Source: Coenobita brevimanus (taxonomy: Eukaryota > Arthropoda > Malacostraca > Decapoda > Coenobitidae). Taken from it: 64,000 nt of DNA. The stretch spans positions 17,945,331 to 18,009,330 of the forward strand of contig CM064657.1 of NCBI GenBank assembly GCA_032717465.1, written 5' to 3'. Shown here in pieces: positions 34,313-45,812 of the stretch. The number at the start of each line of letters is the position of its first letter. Within the stretch, counting starts at the first letter, position 1. Below the pieces are notes generated by a model that was given only the letters and a program-made list of their open reading frames with translations, was not told the DNA's origin and made no database searches. The translations under genes were made by a program, and so were the position numbers.

Positions 34313-34402
<90 letters not shown>
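34313..34402. repeat. (TA)n microsatellite at the truncated 5' end of LINE-3
   Basis: About 45 TA units begin where the LINE text ...CGTACAT stops. In the intact copy the sequence continues CGTACATACTCTTC. Confidence 0.97.
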
Positions 34403-34404
<2 letters not shown>

Positions 34405-34717
34405 AAAGTGGTTCAGAAAGATAAACAGTACACAGTGACAGGCGCTACAGAGAGACAGATGAAGCAGAGAAACAGAGGGATTATGGAGTCATTTCCGCTC
34501 ACAGAACTTCAAAGGTTATTTTGGAAGAGAAGTAATGTATTTTTTTTATTTTTTATGGTAGATCACGGAAAGGGACCATAAAGAACTGAAATGGGTATTT
34601 ACTGATGATCCCAGAAAGTCATCCCGAAGATTGTGCTGAAAGATGGATGAACTGAGTGTTATATGCGTATCTCTCTATCTCTCTGTCAATCTATATACAG
34701 AAGATACACAGATGTAG

Positions 34718-34722
<5 letters not shown>
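34403..34722. other. Non-coding interval between TA arrays
   Basis: No supported feature. Confidence 0.5.

Positions 34723-34771
<49 letters not shown>
34723..34771. repeat. (TA)n microsatellite
   Basis: About 24 TA units directly before SINE-C. Confidence 0.97.
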
Positions 34772-34774
<3 letters not shown>

Positions 34775-35150
34775 AGCCTCTGTGGTACAGTGGTAGAGTG
34801 TGCGTTTCGCACGCTGGTGAGCGCGGGTTCGCCTCCCGCCAGACTTGTATAAAAAAAACCTTGGCAAGCGTTCACAAAGCCGCTTGCTACTTTGGCGGAC
34901 ACAAGGGGTCCTGTGGTTGAACCAGTGTCGCATACTAGTATGCTTGCACCCATTCGGCTTAAGGCGGGCTGATTACACTTGGTTCACAGACTTTACACAC
35001 ATCCAAAGCCACTACAACACTACAATTACACTTACGAGCACTTCCCACCCTACATACAGTCTCTACCAAACAGCCTAAGCCACTTGGTAGAAATGCATTG
35101 GCTGTATCGTCCCTGCTTCGGTAGGGATAGGCCGGTCCTGCAGTGGACCT
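34772..35150 (+). mobile_element. SINE-C, tRNA-derived
   Basis: The first 72 bp resemble a tRNA gene: GGAGCCTCTGTGGTACAGTG with A box TGGTACAGTGGTAGAGTG, an anticodon-like TTTCGCA region and B box GGGTTCGCCTCCC. The acceptor halves do not pair perfectly, and the head passes without a terminator into a roughly 300-bp body ending GGTCCTGCAGTGGACC, then (CT)n and (TA)n. I call it a SINE, not a functional tRNA. Confidence 0.82.
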
Positions 35151-35197
35151 CTATCTCTCTCTCTCTATATATATGTGTGTGTGTGTGTGTGTTATAG

Positions 35198-35549
35198 GGA
35201 ATTTGTGTAACAAGCGATTTCATGAAATCCCTAGGGAATTCATGAAATGAGTTTAAATTAGGATGGGTTAATTAAGGTTAAGTTAATTTAGACTGTGGTT
35301 AGTTTGGGCTGGGACAATCTAGGTCAAGTTTAGGTTAGGTTAGGTTGGATTGGGTTGATTTATATGAATGCTAAGTTATGTTAAGAATTCATCTAAATTA
35401 ACCAAACCTAACCTAATCTAACTAACCTAGGTAATCTCATCCTACCCTAACCGCAGCCTAAATTAACCAAACCTTAATTAACTCATCATAATTTAAACTC
35501 ATTTCACGAATTCCCTGGGTAATTCATGAAATCACTGTTTACACAAATT

Positions 35550-35551
<2 letters not shown>
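35198..35551. mobile_element. Long inverted repeat (foldback/MITE-like) with TTAGG-like core tracts
   Basis: The ends GGAATTTGTGTAA (35198-35210) and TTACACAAATTCC (35539-35551) are exact complements. Pairing continues inwards for most of the 354 bp: TTTCATGAA, GGGAATTCATGAAATGAG, TTAATTAAGGTT and TAGGTTAGGTTAGGTT against AACCTAACCTAAT. Only a short loop around 35360-35395 is unpaired. Such a fold can form a hairpin of about 160 bp. No transposase is encoded. It is flanked by (GT)n and (TA)n. Confidence 0.88.

Positions 35552-35553
<2 letters not shown>

Positions 35554-35619
<66 letters not shown>
35554..35619. repeat. (TA)n microsatellite
   Basis: About 32 TA units between the foldback and LINE-4. 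Confidence 0.97.
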
Positions 35620-35620
<1 letters not shown>

Positions 35621-35930
35621 CCAGACGACATAATCCCACAAGGGGTGGCCACAAACAAATCGCCTCCATTTCACCCTGTCCCTTGACATTTCACTTTCCT
35701 GCTCCCAGCTCACACACACTATCTCTCATATACCTCTCCATTCCATCCGTCCCTCTCATCCCTGGCCTCCCCCTCCCTCTCCCCTCCTCCACCTCACATA
35801 CACTCTCCTCGACAGCCTCTTGTTCTCCATCCTCTCCACATGGCCAAACCACCTCAGTGTGTTTCTCCTAACGCTTCCTGTCGCATCCGCATCCACACCA
35901 CAATGCTCCCTCACTTCCTCATTTCTCTCT
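35620..35930 (-). mobile_element. LINE-4 copy: short 3' end of RTE-like LINE
   Basis: On the minus strand it spans a broken equivalent of the CGVDADATGSVRRNTLRWFGH through GHPLWD segment and ends at the tail position TTGCCAGACG (35619-35629). About 310 bp are left. It is more diverged than LINE-2 or LINE-3. A (CT)n tract follows at 35920-35945. Confidence 0.85.
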
Positions 35931-36003
35931 CTCTCTCTCTCTCTCATAGGGTATATATATCCATCCATCCATCTATGTATCTTTCTATCTATCCATCTAT
36001 CTA

Positions 36004-36024
<21 letters not shown>

Positions 36025-36051
<27 letters not shown>
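36025..36051. repeat. (TCTA)n/(TA)n simple repeat
   Basis: (ATCT)n at 35975-36025 grades into (AT)n to 36051. Confidence 0.9.
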
Positions 36052-36055
<4 letters not shown>

Positions 36056-36350
36056 GGTAGGTGGGGACGCTCACCATCCATTCACTCGATGTAGTGCTGC
36101 TCTCGAGTGTCTGCCCTTTCCTCTCCTCCATCCTTCTTTCCTTCCATCCTCGTCTGTCTTTCTTTCCTTCATTCTTTCCTTGTCCTTCTGCCTACAGGTG
36201 ACTTTACACTCCCTCTTCCGTCTTTCTTTCCTTCATTCTTTCCTCTTCCTTCTGCCTGTGGGTGACTCTACACTGAGTGACAAGCCAAATGGTTTCTTAT
36301 ACACCAGGAAACCATTTACTACGCTGGGCGGTAACCTTATATCCAAATTT
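36052..36350. repeat. Interspersed repeat X, copy 1
   Basis: It shares with 63101-63330 the blocks TGTGGTAGGTGG..GACG, CTCGATGTAGTGCTGC, a pyrimidine-rich TTCC/TTTC middle, GGTGACTTTAC and AAGCCAAATGGTTTC. The ends are undefined and no coding is seen. It could be an older SINE or part of an LTR. Confidence 0.65.
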
Positions 36351-36668
<318 letters not shown>

Positions 36669-38669
36669 AAGGTGAAAGAGAGAGATTGTCAAGGTGGTTG
36701 AGGGTGCGAAAGTGGATGTATGTGGATTAACTGAAACTAAATGGAGAGGAGAGATTGTGATAGAATGGGATTATGGATGGGGTATCTGTGCAGGAGTAGG
36801 TGGGAATGAGAGGGCAAAAGAAGGAGTGTGTATTGCTGTGAGTAACATGTGGAAGGAGAATATATGAGAGTATGGATCAGTTGGCTCAAGGATTGTATGG
36901 GTAAGATTGAAAGTTGGACTACTAATGTGGGCAATTGTGTACATGTATCTGCCAACACAAGATCGTGCAGGGAGAGTGAGAGAAGAGTTCTGGACGAATG
37001 TGGAAGTGTGCATGGAGAAGTTTGAAAGGAATGAGAGAGTTTTTTGATTGGTAATATGAATGGTAAAGTAGGGAATGTGAAGGTGGATGGAGTAGTTGGT
37101 GAGTGGGGTGTGCCTGCTGAGATAGATGAGAATGGCAGTGCTTTCGTGGACAGTTGTGCTGGGAGGGGGTTGGTGGTAGCCAATACTCTCTTCAGGCACA
37201 AAATGATCCACAGGTATACATGGCGGGTGATGAGAAGGGTAGGTGGTGAACTGAATGAAAGGAAGGCAATGATTGATTATGTGTGTATGGATGAAAGGAT
37301 GCGTATGTGTAAGGGATGCAAGAGCATATAAAGGTTGGGGGAGTGGACTTTCTGACCATCACTTGGTGGTGGTCAAAATCAAGGTCCAAGTAAAATGGAG
37401 AAATACAAGAAGGGAAGGATGGCAGGGAGAAGTATATGTAATGAGAGTGGAAAGGTTACAAGAGGATGAGAAAAATGCAGAATATAAGAGAGAAGTGGAG
37501 GAATGATCCGGTAAATATGGATTGGAGCAGATGGGGGATGTGGAAGGTGTGTGCATGATGTTCACAAAAGAAGTATGTGCAGCATGTGAGGTGGTGTGTG
37601 GGGTTAAGAGAAGACGAAAGGGAGTGCAAGGAGCAGCATGCTGGAATGAAGAGGTGAGACAGGCTGTGGCACAAAAGAAGAAAGCATATATTGAATGGAT
37701 GAGAAATTGGGGGCATGGAGGAAGTTGAGAGAAGGAAGAGAGAGTTATATGTAGAATGATAGATAGAGGTGAAAAGATTAGTAAGAAAGAATAAGAAGAG
37801 AGTGCATGAGGAATCTGGAAGGAATTTGAGTGTAAAGTGGAGGGACTGTAAGAATATGTTTTGGGAAGAGGTAAAGAGAGTTAGACAGGGTGGCAGTGAA
37901 GTTAGTTGGAGAGTGAAAGATAAAAATGGTAGATTACTAGTGAAGAAAACAGAAAAAATGAGCAGATGGAAGAACACTTTAAGGAATTGTTGAACACAGA
38001 GAATGAAAGTAATGCGAGTATAAGTGGCTGGGGAATGGCTGGGAGAAGGAGGGGGATGAGAAGACAGGAAGAAATCAGTAGGATGGAAGTTGTGGAAGCA
38101 ATGAAGAAAGTCAAAATGGGGAAAGCCCCAGGAATTGATGGAGTGTGTGGTGAAATGCTGAAGCATGGGGGAGAGATAGTAGTAGAATGGATGTGGTAAA
38201 TGTGCAGATTGGCCTGGGAGGAAGGTAGAGTCCCAGAGGATTGGAAGTCAGGCATAAATAATCCCTTGTACACAGGAAAAAGGAGAAAAAGGAGTGTGTG
38301 GTAATCATAGAGGCTTTGTCTTCTTAGCGTAATAGGAAAAGTATATGGTAGGATACACACTGAGAGAGTTAGGGAAATAAAAGAGGAATTAGTTGGAAAA
38401 GAACAGGGAGGTTTTAGGAAGGGACGAGGGTGTGTAGATCAGATAATCATTCTTAGATCTTTAGTGGAAATGTTTCTAGAGAAGGGAAAGAAGTTTTATG
38501 TGGCCTTCATGGATTTGGAGAAAACACATGACAGAGTGGATAGATAAAGATTGTGGAAAGTATTAAGAATATATGGAGCAGATGGGAAGTTGCTGAATGC
38601 TCTGAAAAGTATGTATCAGGGTGCTAAGGCTGCAGTGCATGTTGATAGTGAAGTGAGGGATTTTTCTGT

Positions 38670-38966
38670 TTGAAGATTGGCTTGAAACAGGGATGTGTCA
38701 TGTCTCCATGGTTGTTCAGTCTGTACATGGATGACGTTATAAAAGAGATACAAGGTAGGGAAATGGATGTTAGAGTGGCCCTAATGAAAGAGAGCAGTGT
38801 TTGGAAACTCCCTGTACTGTTGTTTGCAGATGATGCTGTGTTGTTAAGTGAAGACGAAGGGGAGCTGCAAGGCTTATTGGATGAGTTTGGGAGAGTGTGT
38901 AAGAAACGGAATCTAAAGGTGAATGTAGGGAAGAGTAAAGTTATGGTCTTCAAGAGAAGTCAATGA
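38670..38966 (+). pseudogene. RT palm fragment of LINE-5
   Basis: This open piece has GLKQGCVMSPWLFSLYMDD, then LPVLLFADDAVLLSEDEGE with the catalytic Asp pair, then CKKRNLKVNVGKSKVMVF. It is the longest intact RT segment of LINE-5. It is out of frame with upstream and downstream parts. Confidence 0.8.
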
Positions 38967-39084
38967 ATGTACAATGAGGTTGGATGAGGAGGAAGTGGAA
39001 AATGTGAGTACGTTTAAGTATTTGGGTAGTGTGAGGAGTATTGATGGAAGTTTGGAGGGTGAAGTGCTTGAAATTTTGGAAAAA

Positions 39085-39786
39085 AAAAAAATTTGGCCCA
39101 AAGCTCCGCTTCTGGTGAGAAACATCGAAAATTCATAGAGAAATCGCTCACCTGAGGTTTAAAATACTGAATACAGGTACCCCTTACCTTACTGGGTTTT
39201 CTATCAGGCTGGCTCCAAAGAAAATGAGTTCTATGGGAGGGTAACTATTCCACACCACTCATAAACGGTATTTATTTATATATTTGGTACGAATATATAT
39301 GTAGTACGAGAGTATATTGGTTTTCACACAGTAATATAGGCAATATAAGCATTGTTTCACTCACCAGACACATCAACATACCTGACCTTTTTGGCGACAT
39401 TAAGTGATCATCATTTCTGACTGTTTTTTCCTCTACTGCTATGTAAAGTTTGTCCTCCACATTGTCATCGATTGGGGAATCACTCAGGCCTTGAATTTCG
39501 TACCGTGGCATGACATGTCTTTACTGGCCAGGACACTGGTAACAGGTGAATTGCCGAGACAATGGTGTGCGAGGGGGGGAAGGTCATGCGGGGTAAGGCA
39601 TTGACCCTGCCTGGCATCTTGTAGAGGAAGGTGTCCCATGTACATGTACCAAAAATCATGCGCGAAATTTGAAAATTGTGCAAATTAGAGACTTTGCAAT
39701 TGCTGCGCGTTTATATACGTCAACAGGAGTCACAGTGACGAAATGTGTGGATATAAATATAGTCAACGGGAGTCAGCAGGTTAAAA
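39085..39786 (-). mobile_element. piggyBac-like element, decayed copy (PB-2), in LINE-5
   Basis: It parallels the element at 46114-48322. Shared blocks are the T/A tract and TTGGTGAGAAACA-type segment at the left, ACAGGTACC/ACCAGGTATGCC, AGAGTATATTGG, and at the right GTCATGCGGGGTAAGGC..GAAAATTGTG..TTTGCAATTGC. Its right end is AGGTTAA at 39779-39785. On the minus strand a short ORF starts MPRYEIQGLSDSPIDDNV (39511), homologous to the acidic N-terminus of the PB-1 protein. No catalytic domain remains. The left border is unclear, and about 30 bp of LINE sequence are missing at the junction. Confidence 0.65.
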
Positions 39787-40315
39787 GCAGTGCTAAAAAA
39801 CAGGAAAGTGAGCATGGAAGTGAAAAAGTTACTACATGACTACTGTGATACCAACTCTAACGTATGGAAGTGAAGCTTGGACGTTGTTGGAGGGATACAA
39901 GTCAAGAGTGACAGCAGTGGAAATGAGTTATTTGAGAGAAGCCTGTGGAGTCACACAGAGATAGACTGACAATTGAGGATGTGAAGAAGCGTTGTCATGT
40001 GGATGTGGATGTGATAGGAAGGTTTAGGAGAAACACACTGAGGTGGTTTGGCCATGTGGAGACGATGGAGAGTGAGAGACTGACAAGGAAAATGTATGCG
40101 AGTGAGGTGGAGGGGGAGAGAGGGAGGGGGAGGCCAAGGATGAGATGGAGGCATGGAGTGGAGAGGTATATGAGAGAGAGGGGTGTGAGCTGGGAGCAGG
40201 GCAGTGAAATGGTGGGGGGCTGGGCGACATGGAGGCGATTTGTCTGTGGCCATCCCGTATGGGATTAAGGTGTTCTGGGTATCAGCCAACTTATGTTGAT
40301 ATGAGAGAATTTGTG

Positions 40316-40846
40316 CTATTTTGTTAAATTTGTTATTTCCTCCAGATCATTTTCTGTAGCCAGTCCAAAAATGTTGCTTATAATTGCTCCGCCTAAGTTG
40401 AACAAACCACATCTGTTATGTGTATTTGTGATGTTGTTTCCTGTCCTAAGTGTGTTACTCCCAGCTGATGGGATGTCCTGGATCATGATGATCATTATGT
40501 GCTTAGCCTGCTCTAGCTTCCAGTCTGTTAACTTCATTAATTCAGCCACTTCCTGTGTAGGGTGATCCTGTGAGGAAGGGCGTGTTAATACCCCTTCCAG
40601 AGTTCTAAGTGGTCCTGATATTTTCTGTAATATTCTTGGTAGGTCTTGCAGTACGTCCAAACTAATTTCGGTACTAACTGTGTCCTGTACAATTGTCGTT
40701 GAGGCTGCTGGTGAAATCAGGCACCCTTCTCTGACTACATATTGAGGGTGTGAGGTGATCCTCTTGATATCAACAGGAACATGATACATGGAATAATTCG
40801 CCTCATCTTTACCTATCGAAAGAACAACTGTATCTGTTTTTAGCAA
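40316..40846 (-). pseudogene. Env-like protein fragment of ERV-2
   Basis: It is homologous to the N-terminal half of the ERV-1 env (53349-54350). Shared features are a conserved SEISLD-type segment, an ITxxRxx-R region and the hydrophobic stretch GLFNLGGAIISNIFGLAT (40367-40423), which corresponds to a fusion peptide. Where ERV-1 has a dibasic cleavage site, ERV-2 reads HNRCG, so furin cleavage is predicted to be lost. The fragment stops at 40316, well before the membrane anchor. This is a relic and is not predicted to function. Confidence 0.75.
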
Positions 40847-40906
40847 GTTATGCTAAAGGTGATGATAGTGATGATGAATACTTCAGTTATCTTGACATGT
40901 TTAATC

Positions 40907-41550
40907 TTATAACCTATAAAAGGAATCTAAATCGATTCTTAAGTCAGGTAAATGCCTTGTTATGGTGACAGCTGTATTGCTTGCACCTATGTTTGTCTGT
41001 TTGGTATGCGACCGCAGTTTATTCCAATATGTGTTAATTGCGTCTGGCTTATTTTCACTGTGTGTACTAGGCTTTTCGGTCGTCAATGTTTTATAGTTGC
41101 AAGCTAAATTTCTTGAGACCTTTAAGTGATCAATAGGTACTTCTTTTTCTTCGTCACTCGAGAGTGACTTAATCACTACCTTATTGGCTCTTCTCTTAAT
41201 TAGCCTGTATGGGCCTTCAAATTTCGGTGACAGTTTATTGTCTCTAGTGTGAATGAGGCCATAGACAATATCACCTATCCTGATGTTTGATTTTTTTACC
41301 TTCATATTAAATTATTCTGTCATTTCTTCCTTGGACATCGTTAACTGTTTCTTTAACTTTGTGTATATTTCTTGAAATTCATGTAAGCAAAGTTTAGGAT
41401 AATCGTCATAATTATATATGGGAATTTGTTCGCCTTCTAACGTCTCGTAAGGGAGACGTTTGTCTGACCCATAAATGCTGAACTGAGGTGTATCTCCTAT
41501 TGATTTATTAATTCCACAATTGAATGATGCTTCAACTCTGGGGATCAGGT
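40907..41550 (-). pseudogene. Integrase C-terminal domain of ERV-2
   Basis: The frame ending at 40907 has IRIGDIVYGLIHTRDNKLSP and KFEGPYRLIK, the GPY/F module, followed by a charged tail ending DLDSFYRL, parallel to ERV-1 DLNSFYK. Upstream (41550-41310) the same domain continues as RVEASFNCGINKS and LTMSKEEMTE before a stop/frame break near 41310. Confidence 0.82.
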
Positions 41551-41554
41551 TATC

Positions 41555-42147
41555 CTAGAGTGCATAATTTTCATTGAGAATGTGCCGTAGTACATCTAAT
41601 ATTTTTTTATTCTGCCTTTCCACCAATCCATTGGAAGCTCGATCGTAGGCCATGACATTAACCTTCTTTATATAATATTGTTCACATATTTCTTGCAAAT
41701 TTTCAGAGTTAAATTCACCACCATTGTCACTTATTAGAACCTTCGGTGTGGTGATCCTATAGATAACATGATCAATGATTACCCGCGTGACTGTTTCTGC
41801 GGTTTTATCCTTAATTGGAACCAAAATCACATATCATGAGAAATTATCAGTAGCAACAAAAAGATATTGATTGTGACTGGTAGTTAAGGGTAATTTAAGT
41901 AATCAACCGCGACAATATCCCACGGATGGTTAGGTACAGAATATTTCCCTATAGGTGCAGGTGATAACGTGTAACCTTTGTGTCTTGTACATGATTCACA
42001 TTTATCTGTGTGATTATATATGTCTTTGTGTAACGTTGGCCAATAATAAGACATCCGGGCCTGCCTGACTGTCCTGTCCTTGCCAGGATGCCCTGCATGT
42101 GGACTATCGTGTGTTATCCTTAAAATAAGTAGTATTATTGTACTGGG
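41555..42147 (-). pseudogene. Integrase zinc and catalytic domains of ERV-2
   Basis: From 42147 to 41884: HDSPHAGHPGKDRTVRQARM with paired His, then CESC, forming the HHCC zinc module. DIVAVDYL carries the first catalytic Asp. A stop near 41887 and one near 41835 interrupt the link. 41830-41555 continues with VLISDNGGEFNSE (second Asp) and NGLVERQNKK (Glu). The catalytic triad is conserved but the frame is not. Confidence 0.85.
42136..42147. repeat. Target-site duplication of LINE-6, left
   Basis: TATTGTACTGGG is repeated exactly at 57044-57055. Joining ERV-2 across it restores collinear pol text. Confidence 0.93.
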
Positions 42148-42238
42148 GAGTGAATGATGAAGTGAAAGAGAGGGAGATTGTTCAGGTACTTCAGGATGCA
42201 AAAGTGGATTGACTGAAACTAAATGAAAAGGTGAAAGG

Positions 42239-43405
42239 GTGAGAGAATGGGAATATTGTTTAGGTATATGTGCGGGAGTCAATGAGAATGAGAGGGCAAG
42301 AGAGGGAGTATGTCTCATGATAAGCAGGAAGTGGAAGAAGAATATAAGAGAGTATGGAACAGTGTGTGCAATGATTGTATGGGTGAGGATGAAAGTAGGT
42401 ATACAAGCATGGGCGATTGTATGTGTGTATGACCCGACAGAGGATCGAGTGGCAAGAGTGAAAGATGAGTTTTGGGCAAGAGTAGAAGCATGTATGGACA
42501 AGTTTGAGAGGAGCGAGAGAGTGCTGTTGATTGGAGATATGAATGGCAAAGTTGGGAATGTATGAATGGATGGAGTGGTTGGTCAGTGGGGTGTGCCAGC
42601 TGAGGTAGATGGGAATGGTAGTGCTTTGGTGGACATCTGTGCTTGTAAGGGGTTGGCGATAGCCAACACCTACTTTCGTCATAAGATGATCCACCGGTAT
42701 ACATGGAGAGTAATGAGAAGGATGGATGGTGAACTTGTTGAACGAAAGGCAATGATAGACGTGTGTGTGGATGAGCGAATGAGAAGACAAGTGTTGGATG
42801 CAAGAGTGTGGAGAGGGTGGGAGAATGGAGTCTCGGACCATCCCTTGGTGATGGCCAAGGTAGAGCTGCAAAGAAAGTGGTTGAGGAGACGAAGGGGAAG
42901 ACAGGAGGAAACAGCTCCTGTGAAAAGAGTGGAGAAATTGCAAGATAGTGAGAAAATGACAGAGTATAAGAGCATAGTGGAAGAAAGATTGGGAAGGTAT
43001 GAGCTAGAGCAGATGGAAAGGGTGCAAGACGTATGTAAGATATTCACAGAAGAGATAGGTGCAGCATGTGAGGTGGTTTGTGGAGTGAGGAGGAGATGCC
43101 AGGGTGTGGAAGGGACAGCATGGTGGAATGATGAGGTGAAACGAGCTGTGGAACAAAAGAAGAAGGCATATAGTGAATGGTTAGCGAGTAGAGGTAGGGG
43201 AGAAGATGAGAGAGAGAAGAGAGAGGTATATGTGAGCAGGAGAAGGGAGGTGAAGAGACTGGTGAAGGAGAGTAAGAAGAAAGTGGATGAAGAGTTTGGG
43301 AGGAATCTGAGTGTGAAATGGAGGGAGAGTAAGAAATTGTTTTGGAAGGAGGTAAAGAAAGTAAGGCAGTGTGAAAGGGGAAATAGTAGGGGGGGTGAAA
43401 GATAG
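42239..43405 (+). pseudogene. Endonuclease and linker region of LINE-6
   Basis: ORF 42239-42565 covers the middle of the endonuclease (VCVYDPTEDR, where A of YAPTE is D, and LIGDMNGKVG). After a TGA at 42563, ORF 42566-43405 covers its C-terminal part (SDHPLVMAKVELQRKW, where the usual SDHHLV His is Pro) and a long charged linker (KKAYSEWLASRGRGEDE). The H-to-P change and the stop argue that the nuclease is inactive. Confidence 0.78.
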
Positions 43406-43517
43406 GAATAATCGATTGTTGGTGGAGAAGAGAGAGAAATTGAGGAGATGGAAGGAGCACTTTGAGGATTTGTTGAATGTAGAGAGTGAGAGCAGTGTGA
43501 GTAGAAGTGGTTAGGGA

Positions 43518-44357
43518 ATGGCTGGGAGAAGAAGAGATGTGAGGTGGCAGGAAGAGGTCAGTAGGACGGAAGTAGTGGAAGCGATGAAGAAGATTAAGTT
43601 GGGAAAGGCCCCAGGAATTGATAGAGTGTGTGGTGAAATGCTTAGGTATGGGGGTGAGATTGTTGTGGAGTGGATATGGAAGTTGTGTAGATTGGCTTGG
43701 GAAGAGGGAAGGGTTCCAGAGGACTGAAAATCAGGTATAATTGTTCCTTTATACAAAGGAAAAGGGGAGAGAGAAGTATGTGGTAACCATAGGGGTATTT
43801 GCCTTCTTAGTGTGACTGGTAAAATATATGGTAGAATACTCATTGATAGGGTTAGGCATATGACAGAGGAGCTAGTTGGAGAAGAACAAGGGGGATTTAG
43901 GAAGGGAAAAAGGTGTGTAGATCAGATATTTGTTCTAAGATGTTTAATGGAGAAGTATCTAGAGAAGGGAAGGAAAGTGTATGCTGCCTTCATGGACTTG
44001 GAGAAAGCTTATGACAGAATAGATAGGCAAGGTATGTGGAAGGTATTAAGAATATATGGAGTGGAGGGGAAATTATTGAATGCTGTGAAGAGTATTTACG
44101 AGGGAGCTAGGGCTATGGTGCGAGTGGATGGTGAGCTGAGTGAGTTCTTTGATCTCAATGTGGGACTGAAACAGGGTTGTGTGATGTCTCCATGGCTGTT
44201 GAATATATACATGGATGGGGTTGTAAAGGAGGTGCAAGGTAGGGCAGTGGATGTGGGGGTGGCTCTAATGAATGAGGGTGAGATTTGGAAGATTCCGGTG
44301 TTGCTGTTTGCTGATGATACAGTATTGTTGAGTGAAGTTGCAAGATTTGGTGAATGA
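43518..44357 (+). pseudogene. Reverse transcriptase of LINE-6, first segment
   Basis: ORFs 43518-43727 and 43812-44357 carry LGKAPGIDRVCGEML, GFRKGKRCVDQIF, AAFMDLEKAYDRIDR, GLKQGCVMSPWLLN and LLFADDTVLLSE. A TGA at about 43725 separates them. RT continues after ERV-1 at 56357 with the thumb. Confidence 0.87.
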
Positions 44358-44372
44358 ATTTGGGACAGTGTG

Positions 44373-44376
44373 TAGG
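44373..44376. repeat. 4-bp target-site duplication of ERV-1, left (TAGG)
   Basis: TAGG immediately before the LTR is matched by TAGG at 56317-56320 immediately after the other LTR. The LINE text reads through when both are collapsed. Confidence 0.9.
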
Positions 44377-44877
44377 TGTTATGAATCCATATTATAATTA
44401 CAAATCATAATAGATTGATAAATAGATAAATAGACAGAGCTCCAAACAAGCCTGGGAAAGGGAAATGATCTTGCAAGTTAACTGAGGAAATGTTGACCAT
44501 ACACAGGAAGTAGCAAGTCAGGGGATGATATAGGTAGTGTGTCAGCGAGATAGCATACGAACAAAGCCTAGTGACCATACACACACATACACACATACTC
44601 ACACACAGGTTTCTGGAACTTTCCAACCACAGTGTAACACACGTGACACGACCCCTGCTTCACCAGAATTTAGGAAGCAGAGCTCAGAAGGAGGCTAGCA
44701 TTAGAACCGACAGGTAGTGGAGAGAGTGGACAAGAAGAGGGGCCCAACTAGACTTACTTATTATATTGTCTCTGTAAGACATACCCTGCTTTAATTTAAA
44801 TTTTCTCTGAAGATAATTAATTAAGATCAACTCACTGTATTCATCTTTAATTCCTACTACAAGAATCGAGAGTGACA
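44377..44877 (+). repeat. ERV-1 5' LTR
   Basis: It begins TGTTATGAATCC and ends GAGTGACA, with TG...CA termini. Internal landmarks are an (ACAC)-type tract near 44577-44605 and GTGTAACACACGTGACACGA. It pairs with 55814-56316. It should hold the promoter, but I see no strong TATA box. Confidence 0.93.
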
Positions 44878-45812
44878 TTTGGTGGCCAGCAAATCTATGG
44901 TCATCGTCTCCGAATCAAATGCGAATTTCTACAAAAGCAGGCAAGACTCTACAAGATTAGCTTCAGTTCTACAGTGAATTCCTACAAAATACAGCCTACA
45001 AGCCAATGAGCCTAGAAGTCTACAAAACAACTTTATAATCTTCACATAACTTCAAGCAGCAGCAAGAAGATTAAAAAACAAAGCAAGTAAAGAAAAAGAA
45101 AGACCAAAGCAATAAGCACACAAAACCCCAACACTCTCTCCCGCCTACCTCCATCGCTGATGCAGAGGTCAAGACACGCAGCAAAACACCAGAGCCGCAT
45201 TTATAACGCGTCTTACCTTTCTTCACCCAGGTTACGCATCGCTACTCAGTATTCACCACAGCTACCAGTGTGGGAAGCCGATGTCACCATGTGCTGAGAT
45301 GACATCACAACGTGAGTTTGCTGACATAGGGCCACGCCAAGCAACGTGTGACTGACACCAGGCACTTCTCACCCACAACTCATTACTCATTATTCACATA
45401 GCTCCTACTCATACTCATTTATTTCCACAGTATTGAGTTGGAAATTCGATGTTCTATGTTGAGGTTTGCCTGTGACAGCTGTTAACCACCACAAGCACCA
45501 GGCCATGGAAATTCCTGAGTAATATCGTCCATCAACACAGCATAAGAATTATCAAGAGATCTTCAATCAAACCTGCATTTTTCTTCTGAGATCGAAAGTT
45601 GCATCGACACGCCTCTCTGATCTGTATCAAGTGGGTGAAATTATACTTACTCATTTCTTCTCAGTGCTAAAATTAGGTATATTCAACTCCTTTACTTATT
45701 TCTAAATATACACTTATACACTCACTATCTATCATTTATTACAACTCATTTACTCATCTATTTAGTTAGGACATAAATAAACAAAAGGCGTATTTCATAA
45801 CACCATATCTTA
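44878..45812 (+). other. ERV-1 leader with primer-site-like TTTGGTGGCCAGC
   Basis: This 0.94-kb leader has no supported ORF. It starts TTTGGTGGCCAGCAAATC, the likely primer-binding region, 1-3 bp after the LTR. Parts match the leader of ERV-3 on the opposite strand (about 25190-24300). Confidence 0.7.

Larger units (their letters stand above)
40310..42147 (-). mobile_element. ERV-2, 3' part (integrase and partial env), minus strand
   Basis: Reading leftwards from 42147: integrase zinc region (THDSPHAGHPGKDRT, CESCTRHKG), core (ISDNGGEF, NGLVERQNKK) and the C-terminal domain with GPYRL, then an env-like ORF to 40316. The pol sequence continues directly from the other half at 57044-59100. The two are separated by LINE-6 with a 12-bp duplication. 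The left end of env is cut off near 40310, next to LINE-5. Confidence 0.9.

Noticed and set aside
33691..34581. Plus-strand ORF of 296 codons running through (TA)n
   Set aside because: Antisense to LINE-3 and continued only by an Ile-Tyr translation of the microsatellite.
34772..34843. Possible functional tRNA gene (A and B boxes, 72 bp)
   Set aside because: Acceptor halves do not pair properly, no TTTT terminator follows, and a SINE-like body continues; treated as a SINE head.
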